DNA of 20,805 nt from Bacteroidota bacterium (GCA_013696965.1 JACCXN010000040.1:1-20805); one strand, 5' to 3'. Shown: positions 6,557-13,529, counted from the stretch's first letter. The notes: generated by a model from the letters alone, not told the origin. Translations and numbers: made by a program.

Positions 6557-6881
6557 CTTCTTCCGGTATTGGTTTAACACTTACCGCTCCGATGCAATTT
6601 TTACAACAGGCCAAAAGCAATCCCATTCGGTCATTAGGATTTATTTTCCAGTTTTTTGCTGCGATTTCTAACAACCATCCTTCAGGAATAAGACCTTCAA
6701 AAAAGGGGAATAACCGATTTTCGCCATAAGGATGCTCAGTAACCGGCATAGAAAAGGTAATAAACTGATCAGGATACTTCGCAACATAATCCCGGTCATA
6801 CTGGAAAGTGTATTGACCTTCGTTGGTTTCAGTAAGAATACCGGCAACTACATCTTTATAATATATTTCTGCTCGCCTCAT
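6549..6881 (-). CDS. hipS: HipS-like protein (HipA N-terminal subdomain, probable antitoxin)
   Basis: This 110-residue protein matches the HipA N-terminal subdomain: a beta-rich start (AEIYYKDVVAGILTE), then FSMPVTEHPYG, FPFFEGLIPEGWLLE and the closing IGAVSVKPIPE typical of the domain end. In most HipA proteins it is fused to the kinase; here it is a separate gene, as in HipBST, where the small protein rather than HipB neutralises the kinase. It overlaps hipB by ATGA and hipT by ATGAATAA, so the three are translationally coupled. The antitoxin role is inferred from that family. Confidence 0.82.
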   Translation of the reverse strand: MRRAEIYYKDVVAGILTETNEGQYTFQYDRDYVAKYPDQFITFSMPVTEHPYGENRLFPFFEGLIPEGWLLEIAAKNWKINPNDRMGLLLACCKNCIGAVSVKPIPEEDE

Positions 6882-7102
6882 GTTTTGGGGTTCTCTTTTT
6901 TTAGTTCTTTGCTGCTTACTGGAACTAATAAATGTCCAAACATTTTTAGGACTTGATTTACCTTTTCCAGTTTTACATTTTCTTTTCCCTGTTCAATTTT
7001 TCGTATAATGGTAAGCGCCACGCCAGCCCGTTCAGCGAATTGTTCCTGGGTTAGTTTGGCTTCTTTCCTTTTATCTTTTACAAATTGGGCTAAAGGCTTC
7101 AT
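6878..7102 (-). CDS. hipB: HipB-like helix-turn-helix regulator
   Basis: The protein is a single HTH_3 (Xre/Cro) domain with KLTQEQFAERAGV as the first helices and TIIRKIEQGKENVK as the recognition and following helix, then LEKVNQVLKMFG. I place the start at the ATG at 7102, giving 74 residues. An ATG at 7117, five codons upstream, lies inside an operator palindrome and would add MRSHI. HipB should dimerise, bind the palindromes upstream and repress its own operon, and help hold the HipS-HipT complex on DNA. The C-terminal tail SSKELKKENPKT is charged and probably flexible. Confidence 0.85.
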   Translation of the reverse strand: MKPLAQFVKDKRKEAKLTQEQFAERAGVALTIIRKIEQGKENVKLEKVNQVLKMFGHLLVPVSSKELKKENPKT

Positions 7103-7121
7103 TATATGCGATCGCATTGAT
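7102..7121. promoter_or_regulatory. hip operator 1 (promoter-downstream)
   Basis: A perfect 12-bp palindrome ATGCGATCGCAT (7106-7117) within a TTATATGCGA-TCGCAT match to the hip operator motif. It overlaps the upstream candidate hipB ATG and lies just downstream of the predicted transcription start. Its centre is 39 bp from operator 2. Confidence 0.75.
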
Positions 7122-7127
7122 TTTAAG

Positions 7128-7135
7128 CAAATATA
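7128..7135 (-). promoter_or_regulatory. -7 element of the hipBST promoter
   Basis: TATATTTG on the minus strand matches TAnnTTTG. It lies between operator 1 (7102-7121) and operator 2 (7141-7160). The predicted start near 7124 gives a leader of about 22 bases to the ATG at 7102. Bound repressor on either side would block polymerase. Confidence 0.65.
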
Positions 7136-7140
7136 CTAAA

Positions 7141-7160
7141 TTATATGTGATCGCATATAA
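7141..7160. promoter_or_regulatory. hip operator 2 (promoter-upstream)
   Basis: TTATATGTGATCGCATATAA is a 20-bp palindrome with one mismatched pair. It covers the -33 zone of the hip promoter. Its centre is 40 bp from that of operator 3. Confidence 0.75.
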
Positions 7161-7170
7161 AATATTAAAA

Positions 7171-7210
7171 TTAACATAAATTATATGCGATCGAATATAA
7201 TTTATGTTAA
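7171..7210. repeat. hip operator 3 inside a 40-bp inverted repeat
   Basis: The centre TTATATGCGATCGAATATAA (7181-7200) is the third copy of the operator motif. The symmetry continues outward: TTAACATAAA (7171-7180) mirrors TTTATGTTAA (7201-7210). All 20 base pairs of the two arms match except one (C against A, four bases from the centre). It could be a high-affinity HipB site, a terminator-like cruciform or the end of a small mobile unit. Confidence 0.75.
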
Positions 7211-7216
7211 GGTTCG

Positions 7217-7309
7217 ATGAAAAAATTAAAAATTATGTATAAATATACCGCAAAAGCCGGTGGAAGCAGCTTGGGACAAACCATTTACCAATTGGATGAA
7301 GGAAATTAA
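7217..7309 (+). CDS. Possible 30-residue peptide
   Basis: An ATG seven bases beyond the 40-bp inverted repeat opens a 30-codon frame beginning MKKLKIMYKYTAKAGG and ending YQLDEGN before TAA. Composition is protein-like, with a Lys-rich start and acidic end, but I recognise no family. It is divergent from hipB and could be controlled by the same operators, or be the remnant 5' end of a lost gene. Short length makes chance occurrence possible. Confidence 0.25.
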   Translation: MKKLKIMYKYTAKAGGSSLGQTIYQLDEGN

Positions 7310-7645
7310 TAAATTATTTACAGTGGTACTACCTTTTTGGGATTTTGTGCATTTTAATCAATGATGTCTCAATATTCTTCCCCTCTCATAACATATATTC
7401 CCGCATTATTGTTTTTACTTTAGATATAAAATTTAATTGTAGTAATTTGTTAATTGTTTATAAACAAATATTTAAATATAGTCCATTTTTAGTCCATCCA
7501 TTTAAATTTATTTCCATTTATTTAAATATTGTAATACCTTTGTTAAAGTGTTGTTAATGTTGAAGTTGGTAGGGATGTTGTTGTTTTATTGGTAACCTAG
7601 AAAAAACAAAATTTAATTGTTGTAATCTCTCGGGCTCCACAATTT
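7310..7645. other. Gene-free region between the hip locus and the acylase gene
   Basis: No credible gene. It contains a 19-base AT-rich direct repeat, AAAATTTAATTGTwGTAAT, at 7428-7446 and 7608-7626, exactly 180 bp apart with one mismatch. TACCTTTG at 7535-7542 fits the TAnnTTTG -7 consensus on the plus strand. AATCTCTCGGGCTCCACA at 7624-7641 resembles the 3' end of a tRNA (T-arm, acceptor strand, CA) without the rest of the gene. The last could be an old integration-site scar; that is weak. Confidence 0.35.
7535..7542 (+). promoter_or_regulatory. Candidate -7 element upstream of the acylase gene
   Basis: TACCTTTG matches TAnnTTTG; no TTTG is seen at the -33 distance. It would give a transcript of about 140 bases ending at the terminator at 7646-7688, or reading through into the acylase gene. 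Confidence 0.35.
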
Positions 7646-7688
7646 AAAACCTCAACCAATTAAAATTTCAAATGGTTGAAGTTTTTTT
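7646..7688 (+). terminator. Intrinsic terminator immediately before the acylase gene
   Basis: AAAACCTCAACCA pairs with TGGTTGAAGTTTT (12 pairs, one mismatch) around a 14-base AT-rich loop and is followed by a run of seven T (7682-7688). It ends only 19 bases before the acylase start at 7708, and the ATG at 7672 lies inside it. It may end a short upstream transcript or act as a read-through control element for the acylase gene. Confidence 0.6.
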
Positions 7689-7707
7689 ACTTTTTTTACT
7701 CCTTCTT

Positions 7708-10071
7708 ATGATTAAAAGAATACTTGTATTGCTGCTTTGTTTTTTATGGATTGGTTTGACTTTTTACCGTCCGGCAGGATTATTTCAATCCATTGGCACT
7801 TTGTTTACTTATTCCACAGGAGTTTTTTCACTTCGCTCCCCCGATGCGAAGGTTGGAAATATTGAGTTGAAAAGCCAGGGTAAATTTGAAGTTGACATTC
7901 ACATTGACATTATAGGAATTCCTCATATTTATGGAAAGGATGCCTCTAATGTTTCTTTCGGTATGGGGTATATGCATGCACGTGACAGGTATTTTCAAAT
8001 GGAAATTATAACACGGGTTGTACAAGGCAGGCTTGCTGAAGTATTAGGTAAAAAGGTAACATCATCGGATATATTCTGGAAACCTCTTGAAATTGAAGTG
8101 AAAGCAATGGAAGTGCTTAGCGAACTGCATGTAGAACAACCGGAAGTCTATAAACAATTAATGGCTTACAATGCAGGGGTTAGTTTTTATATTGACCAGG
8201 AAAAACCAAATAACAATTCACCCGAATACCGTCTGCTTGGGTTTGCACCCAGAAAATGGGAATCACATTATCCTGTTTTGCTTTCATGGTATATGAATTA
8301 TATGCTCACCTATAAAGACAGGCATGCAGAGCGCGAACAAGTGCTTCTTAGTTTGCCTGCTAATTTAATTGAGGAATTATATGGTTTAAACAATGAACAG
8401 TATCCTTTTATAATAACAGATACAACATTTACCACTGTAATACCTGAGAATTCCAGTCCTGTTAAAGTATTTGGAAAACTTGATAAGCAAACTGAAACAA
8501 TAGGAGAAAAAGAACTTAGGCAATCAATAGGAAGTAATAACTGGGCAGTAAGTGCAAACAAAAGTGCCACAGCAAGGGCGATGTTATGCAATGATACCCA
8601 TCTGGATATTTCATTACCAAATCCATGGTATGAGGCACACCTGGTTTGTCCTGAATTTAATGTTTATGGTTTCTCTATTCCATGCAGTCCTTTCATAATT
8701 TCGGGATACAATGAAAATATTGCCTGGGGTATTACCAATGGCGGATGGGATCTTAGCGATCGATTTCTTTTAAAAACAAATCCAGACAATAAAAATGAAT
8801 ACTGGTATGAGGGTGCTTGGAAGAAAATGCAGGAAAAGCAATATGTAATCAGACAAAACAATGCTAAGGATACAGTTGTAAAACAGCAATTCACTATTTA
8901 TGGGCCTGTGGTGCATGGAGAAAAGCAGGTATATGCCCAAAAATGGTACCCTGCTGGCAAAACCTCTTCTGTAATTTCCTTCAATTATTTGGCAAGGGCA
9001 AAAAACTGGGAAGATTTTAAAAATGCGCTTTCCTACTTTTCTTACCCTCCTCAAAATTTTGCCTATGCCGATAAACAAGGAAACATCGGTATGATTTCAG
9101 CTGGAAAAATGCCTTTACGGTATGCAGGATATAAAGGAGGATTACTAGATGGTAGTAAAAAACACAGGGAACAATTTGTTCCTTTTTCGTCACTTCCACA
9201 GCAGTTTAAACCAGCTCAGGGTTTTGTATATTCTGCAAACCAAAATCCTGCAAACACGGATTATTATATCGAGTATGATTTTCATGACACTTATAGGGCA
9301 AAACGAATATTTCAATTGCTCGCACAAAACAAGAATTTAAGCATTAAAGACATGAAAGCAATACAGGCAGACCGCAAGGATATTGGAATTGAAGATATAA
9401 AAGCGCTCATTAAAAAATACAAAAAAGCAACCGGAAAATGGAAATTGATTGAACCTCTGGAGCACTGGAATGGAGAAATAAGTGCATCATCAAAAGAGGC
9501 AATACTTTATTCATACTTTGCTTATTGTTTGCGCAACACTTTTCAAAAAATCCTTAAATCAGAATTTGAGATAACTGAAATTGTAAACAACAGCAATCTT
9601 GTAAGTTTTCTCCTTAAAAATGACACTTTTAGAATAGGTGAAAAAACTATAGTAGTCAATGATTTCCTGGAAGAGTGTTTAAAGGCTACCCAGGAACATT
9701 TGCAAAAAGATTTTGGCGAGGATTACAATAAAGCGGATTACTCCTATTATTCAAGTTTTGACATTAAGCATCTTGTTCATTTCCCAGGTTTAGGTGCAAA
9801 AGTTACTGATGCAGGAGGAAACGTAAATACCCCAAATGTAAATACACAACGAGTACATGGAGCATCCATGCGTTCCATTATAATTATGGATGAAAAACCC
9901 AAAGCATTAACTGTGCTTGCAGGAGGCCAAAGCGGAAGGGCAAATAGTTCTAATTATAAGAACCAGCTCGAGGATTGGAAGAATGTTTTATACCATAAGG
10001 CACAATTTACTGCAAAACATGAAGAGTTAAAGAATATAAATAACGTTATATCCATAAAGGCTGATGAATAA
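7708..10071 (+). CDS. Penicillin acylase family protein (Ntn hydrolase)
   Basis: The 787-residue protein is a penicillin-amidase-type N-terminal nucleophile hydrolase, made as a precursor that self-cleaves into alpha and beta chains. MIKRILVLLLCFLW at the start is a signal peptide or anchor. HIYGKDASNVSFGMGYMHARDRYFQME (about 73-99) is the conserved alpha-chain start. Cleavage should fall in SIG/SNNWAVS, making Ser276 the nucleophile, followed by ANKSATARAMLCNDTHL and, later, SANQNP, which fits the oxyanion Asn. PNVNTQRVHGASMRSII near the C-terminus is also typical. Substrates in this family include beta-lactams, N-acyl homoserine lactones and acyl peptides; the one here is unknown. I chose the ATG at 7708 because the one at 7672 lies in a terminator hairpin and would prepend an odd Leu-rich stretch. 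It overlaps the next gene by eight bases. Confidence 0.88.
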   Translation: MIKRILVLLLCFLWIGLTFYRPAGLFQSIGTLFTYSTGVFSLRSPDAKVGNIELKSQGKFEVDIHIDIIGIPHIYGKDASNVSFGMGYMHARDRYFQMEIITRVVQGRLAEVLGKKVTSSDIFWKPLEIEVKAMEVLSELHVEQPEVYKQLMAYNAGVSFYIDQEKPNNNSPEYRLLGFAPRKWESHYPVLLSWYMNYMLTYKDRHAEREQVLLSLPANLIEELYGLNNEQYPFIITDTTFTTVIPENSSPVKVFGKLDKQTETIGEKELRQSIGSNNWAVSANKSATARAMLCNDTHLDISLPNPWYEAHLVCPEFNVYGFSIPCSPFIISGYNENIAWGITNGGWDLSDRFLLKTNPDNKNEYWYEGAWKKMQEKQYVIRQNNAKDTVVKQQFTIYGPVVHGEKQVYAQKWYPAGKTSSVISFNYLARAKNWEDFKNALSYFSYPPQNFAYADKQGNIGMISAGKMPLRYAGYKGGLLDGSKKHREQFVPFSSLPQQFKPAQGFVYSANQNPANTDYYIEYDFHDTYRAKRIFQLLAQNKNLSIKDMKAIQADRKDIGIEDIKALIKKYKKATGKWKLIEPLEHWNGEISASSKEAILYSYFAYCLRNTFQKILKSEFEITEIVNNSNLVSFLLKNDTFRIGEKTIVVNDFLEECLKATQEHLQKDFGEDYNKADYSYYSSFDIKHLVHFPGLGAKVTDAGGNVNTPNVNTQRVHGASMRSIIIMDEKPKALTVLAGGQSGRANSSNYKNQLEDWKNVLYHKAQFTAKHEELKNINNVISIKADE

Positions 10072-10423
10072 AATATTAAAATATATACCCCTGTTAACCG
10101 GGATTCTTGTACCACAGCTTTTTTTTAGCCAGTATTGGATTGTACTTACTGTTTGGATTTTTACAGGTTATTTGCTTTCTTCAAATTTCAGGAATATATT
10201 CATTAGCACTTTCATTCTGCAATCAGTTATTGGTACTGTTTTATTCTTTTTATGGTCCTCAAATGCTTCTGATTTCCTTCTGGAAATTCCAGTTTCATTT
10301 AACCTTCCTGGTTTTTTAATGCCGCTTTTTGCAAGCCTTTTCAATGCCTTAAATGTTGCTTTTTGCTTACTTGCTGGAGCAACAATTGCCAGGATAATCC
10401 AAAGAAGGAAGTTTGCAGCTTAA
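10064..10423 (+). CDS. Small integral membrane protein coupled to the acylase
   Basis: This 119-residue hydrophobic protein has about four predicted transmembrane segments (roughly 7-35, 45-67, 79-95 and 95-112) and a positively charged C-terminal tail (RIIQRRKFAA). I recognise no family. Its ATG overlaps the acylase stop in ATGAATAA, so translation is coupled, suggesting linked function. The 190 bases after it have no gene or clear terminator. Confidence 0.7.
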   Translation: MNKILKYIPLLTGILVPQLFFSQYWIVLTVWIFTGYLLSSNFRNIFISTFILQSVIGTVLFFLWSSNASDFLLEIPVSFNLPGFLMPLFASLFNALNVAFCLLAGATIARIIQRRKFAA

Positions 10424-10614
10424 GAAGCGTTTCAAAAGGGATTAAGTTTTAAATGTAGCCTGGTGAAATTTGCTAATGCAACATAAGGGCTTAAGGCAAA
10501 AAGGGGGGCAAGGGTCTAACGCAACAAGTCGATAAATTTATAAATTGATTTGTGCGATTAGTTATTGAATTCGCAAGGTGTAATCTAAAAGATGAATAAG
10601 CATACTTATTGCAA

Positions 10615-11514
10615 TCAATACAGTTCAATCAGCGTTTTTTCTCCACTGCCTTTGTATCCCCTGTACATTCTGTGGGAATTATGGATAAATTTTACATTTC
10701 CTTCTTTATCCATTGCCACGAGTCCTGCATGGCCACCAAAGGGTGTTAATTTCTCTTTCATTGTTTTCTCACAGGCCTGGTTTAAATCAATGTTGTGGTA
10801 TAAAAGCATGGACGAAATTTCATGAGCAACAACTGCCCGAATAATTGATTCACCTTTTCCTGTGCAGGAAACAGCACAGGTTTTATTGTTGGCATAGGTT
10901 CCTGCACCAATTAATGCGCTATCTCCAATTCTAAATTCATTTTTGTTAATAAGGCCGCCAGTTGAAGTTCCGGCTGCAAGGTTTCCTTCCTGGTCAAGGG
11001 CAACAGCACCTACGGTTCCATGTTCTTCCTGGTTTCTCTTTTTCTTTTCTTCCTGCCATTGATCGTATCTCTCCTGAGTGAAAAAATAATGTGGTGGCAT
11101 CATTTCTAATCCTATCTGCATTGCATAATCTTGTGCTCCTTCATCTCCCAGGAAAATATTTTCAGGGTTTTCCATTAATGCCCTGGCTAATGCAATAGGA
11201 TTTTTAACAAACATAACTCTGCAAATTGCACCAGCCTTCATTGTTTTTCCGCACATAATGGAAGCATCCATGCGGTTATTTCCATGTGTGGTAAATACTG
11301 ATCCTTTGCCGGCATTAAACAATGGGTCATTTTCCAGGATTTTTATTGAATTTTCTACCGCATCAAGACTAGTTCCGCCTTTTTCCAGAATTTTATATCC
11401 TCTTTCCAGAGATTTTTTTAAACCGGATAAATAATCCTTTTCCCTTTCAGGAGTCATTCCATAGAAGGGGAGCCTACCCGCGCCTCCATGAATTGCAATA
11501 CCCCATTTTTCCAT
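10615..11514 (-). CDS. Isoaspartyl peptidase / L-asparaginase (plant-type Ntn hydrolase)
   Basis: The 299-residue precursor belongs to the Thr-nucleophile asparaginase family (IaaA/EcAIII type), which self-cleaves and hydrolyses isoaspartyl dipeptides and asparagine. WGIAIHGGAG (4-13) is the conserved N-terminus, ENDPLFNAGKGSVF (61-74) is typical of the alpha chain, and cleavage is expected before Thr167 in HGTVGAVALD. Arg195 and Asp198 in FRIGDSALIGAGTYA and the GKGESIIR segment (219-226) bind substrate. I start at the ATG at 11514 because homology begins there; the open frame further upstream overlaps the preceding gene and lacks family character. No signal peptide, so it is probably cytoplasmic. 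It is last in a three-gene operon, five bases after the membrane protein gene. Confidence 0.88.
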   Translation of the reverse strand: MEKWGIAIHGGAGRLPFYGMTPEREKDYLSGLKKSLERGYKILEKGGTSLDAVENSIKILENDPLFNAGKGSVFTTHGNNRMDASIMCGKTMKAGAICRVMFVKNPIALARALMENPENIFLGDEGAQDYAMQIGLEMMPPHYFFTQERYDQWQEEKKKRNQEEHGTVGAVALDQEGNLAAGTSTGGLINKNEFRIGDSALIGAGTYANNKTCAVSCTGKGESIIRAVVAHEISSMLLYHNIDLNQACEKTMKEKLTPFGGHAGLVAMDKEGNVKFIHNSHRMYRGYKGSGEKTLIELY

Positions 11515-11519
11515 TTTAT

Positions 11520-11858
11520 TTATTTTATAAAAGCAAAAATTATCAGATATATAAAACCAGTAACAGCAATTAATCCATGAACAATTCCCAGCCATTTTGG
11601 AATTGTTTTGCCGGTCATATCTTTTATAAACATAATAATTCCTCCACCTGCAGCAATTAAAAACAATACAGTTGCTTCAATTGGTCCGGGGCCTTGCTTA
11701 AATGAGTAAATAATTAATAGGATTATTCCTGCGGCTGCCAAAGGACCATGAGAAAATACAATTCCTTTGGGTGTTTCTTTGCCTTGAAGAACAAAAGTCA
11801 ACAACACCATTCCCAATATGGCTGCCAGGGCAAATAAGGCAATTGCAGTATAAATCAT
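11520..11858 (-). CDS. Four-helix membrane protein with internal duplication and two histidines
   Basis: This 112-residue protein has four likely transmembrane helices: about 3-25, 36-52, 62-78 and 91-110. The second and fourth are related: ETPKGIVFSHGPLAAAGIIL (28-47) matches TIPKWLGIVHGLIAVTGFIY (85-104) in the pattern PK-x5-HG-xxA-xxG, each followed by LIIxxFxK. Each half has one His at the same place, so the two could pair, for example as axial ligands of a heme b. That is inference. It lies 12 bases after a FAD/Rieske oxidoreductase and 5 before the asparaginase, so co-transcription is near certain. I recognise no named family. Confidence 0.75.
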   Translation of the reverse strand: MIYTAIALFALAAILGMVLLTFVLQGKETPKGIVFSHGPLAAAGIILLIIYSFKQGPGPIEATVLFLIAAGGGIIMFIKDMTGKTIPKWLGIVHGLIAVTGFIYLIIFAFIK

Positions 11859-11870
11859 GCTTATTTAATA

Positions 11871-13385
11871 TTAATGTTCAATGATTACTTTTGATAAAAG
11901 ATCTGTAATTGCCGGGCCCTCTATAACTGTTCCGTTTAAGTCAAATCTACTTCCATGGCAGGGGCAATCCCATGATTTCTCAGCACTGTTCCAGTTAACA
12001 ATGCATTTCATATGAGTGCAAACGGCTGATAAAGTATATACCTTATTATTTATATCCCTATATGCAGCGATCTTTTCCCCCTCTACACTAATTACTTTTC
12101 CTTCATTTTGTTTTATCTCTTTAAATTGATCCACATCCGCAATTCCTGGAAGATCTTTCATGTATTCTCCCATTACATTCAGGTTTTCATTAATGTAATT
12201 TTTTGCTGCTTTCAATGGATTGTGCCTATTTATGTCATACATTTTAGCATAAGGATTTTTTATTCCATTGATTGTGTCAGAAATAATCATTCCAGCTAAA
12301 GTTCCATACGTAAGGCCATCCGTTGAGAATCCTGTTCCTGTAAAGATGTTTTCTTCAATTTCTCCGATATAGGCTAATCCATCTGCAGAGCGGTAACTTT
12401 GTGCCGCCCATTGATATTCTATAGATGCAATATCGAACCTCTGCCTTGCAAATTTTTCCAGTGCTTCGAATTTTTTCCTTGTATCCTCTGTTTGCCCTAC
12501 TTTATAGTGTTCTCCCACAAGCACTAGGAACTTTTGATTCTCAGTTGTTGTATAGGTCCGGAAGGAATGGTGCTGGTTTTTTGTTAGGCCCCAGTAAATG
12601 CCCTGAGGAGGATAATTCTCAGTGTTTTTTAATTTAACAGCAATAGCATCTTCCCGGTAAGGGGAAATAGCACTTTGAATGGCATAAGCACCCTTAGGAG
12701 TATGGCTGGCCAATATAATATGTTTAGCTGATATTCTTGCCAGTGATGTTTCCAAAACACATGGACTGGCAGCCTTAAAATCCAAAACCCTGGTATTCTC
12801 AAATATTTTGCAGTTATCATGGGAAATTGCTTTTGCCAGTGCTTTTACATATTTCATAGGATTGAACTGGGCCTGGCCCTCAATACGAACTGCCGATTCT
12901 ATTTTAAATGGCGTTAAAAGCGATTGCGACAGAGTAGGGGATAAACCTGCTTTTTCTAATGCCTTATACTCTTTTTCTATTGTTTTATTTTCTTCTTTTG
13001 ATTCTGTAAACAAATGCCAGGGAGTTCTGTAAAAATCACAGGAAATAGAATATTTTGCAATTGTTTGTTCAATCAAATCAATTGCAGAAGCTCTTGATTC
13101 TACAACATTCTTGCTTGTTTTTTTATCAAATTTTGAGCTTATGTGATAAAGCCGGCTATCAACTGTGGAATATAGATTTCCAGTAGAAAAGCCTGTAGTT
13201 CCACCTCCAATTTCCCTTGCTTCCAGTACCGCTACAGATTTTCCACTCTCTGATAACAAATGAGCACAGGTTAATCCCGTTATGCCCCCTCCAACAATTG
13301 CCACATCAACAGAAATGTCCTTTTGAAGCTTTGGGAAATCAACTTTTTCAGTCGTTGCTTTCCATATTGAGTTTTTGTTTATCAT
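11871..13385 (-). CDS. FAD-dependent oxidoreductase with C-terminal Rieske [2Fe-2S] domain
   Basis: The 504-residue protein is a two-domain redox enzyme. Residues 26-49 (VDVAIVGGGITGLTCAHLLSE) form the Rossmann FAD site of the DAO (D-amino acid oxidase-like) family, followed by the second-strand acidic residue in VAVLEARE and by GGGTTGFSTG. TGTGFSTDGLTYGTLAG, around 350-365, is the second FAD contact. A Rieske domain occupies about 425-504: CTHMKC gives Cys456 and His458, and CPCHGS gives Cys474 and His477. This fusion is known in several bacterial families, but its substrate is unsettled. It is first in an operon with a small membrane protein and an asparaginase. A repeat copy at 13391-13529 covers its upstream region, and I found no clear promoter there. 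Confidence 0.88.
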   Translation of the reverse strand: MINKNSIWKATTEKVDFPKLQKDISVDVAIVGGGITGLTCAHLLSESGKSVAVLEAREIGGGTTGFSTGNLYSTVDSRLYHISSKFDKKTSKNVVESRASAIDLIEQTIAKYSISCDFYRTPWHLFTESKEENKTIEKEYKALEKAGLSPTLSQSLLTPFKIESAVRIEGQAQFNPMKYVKALAKAISHDNCKIFENTRVLDFKAASPCVLETSLARISAKHIILASHTPKGAYAIQSAISPYREDAIAVKLKNTENYPPQGIYWGLTKNQHHSFRTYTTTENQKFLVLVGEHYKVGQTEDTRKKFEALEKFARQRFDIASIEYQWAAQSYRSADGLAYIGEIEENIFTGTGFSTDGLTYGTLAGMIISDTINGIKNPYAKMYDINRHNPLKAAKNYINENLNVMGEYMKDLPGIADVDQFKEIKQNEGKVISVEGEKIAAYRDINNKVYTLSAVCTHMKCIVNWNSAEKSWDCPCHGSRFDLNGTVIEGPAITDLLSKVIIEH

Positions 13386-13390
13386 AATGC

Positions 13391-13529
13391 ATGTAATTTA
13401 TTCGTTTTTTAATTATTCCTTTAAGGAACTCAAGAATGATAAAGCATTTGATTTTTAATTGTTATCCCCATTTATAGGAAGCCATGTTTTATTCATTCCT
13501 GTTTTTACATTTTCTGGGCATGGCATTTC
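13391..13529. repeat. Intergenic repeat, copy A
   Basis: This 139-base copy shares with copy C the blocks TAATTTATTCGTTTTTT, AATTATTCCTyTAAGGAACT, GAATGmTAAAGCATTTG and GCCATGTT, in order and spacing, with a GGCATGGC-like end. TTCCTTTAAGGAA (13416-13428) is a palindrome. It lies directly before the FAD/Rieske operon, about 0.8 kb from copies B and C. Confidence 0.75.

Noticed and set aside
7108-7115. GCGATCGC, identical to the cyanobacterial HIP1 repeat
   Set aside because: It occurs only inside hip operator 1 and is explained by the operator palindrome; the organism shows Bacteroidota traits, not cyanobacterial ones.
7211-7225. GGTTCGATG as a tRNA T-loop
   Set aside because: No acceptor, D-arm or anticodon arm can be built around it.
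11515-11595. N-terminal extension of the asparaginase frame
   Set aside because: These 27 codons overlap the upstream membrane-protein gene, are rich in Cys/Trp/Phe without family character, and the conserved asparaginase start begins at the ATG at 11514.
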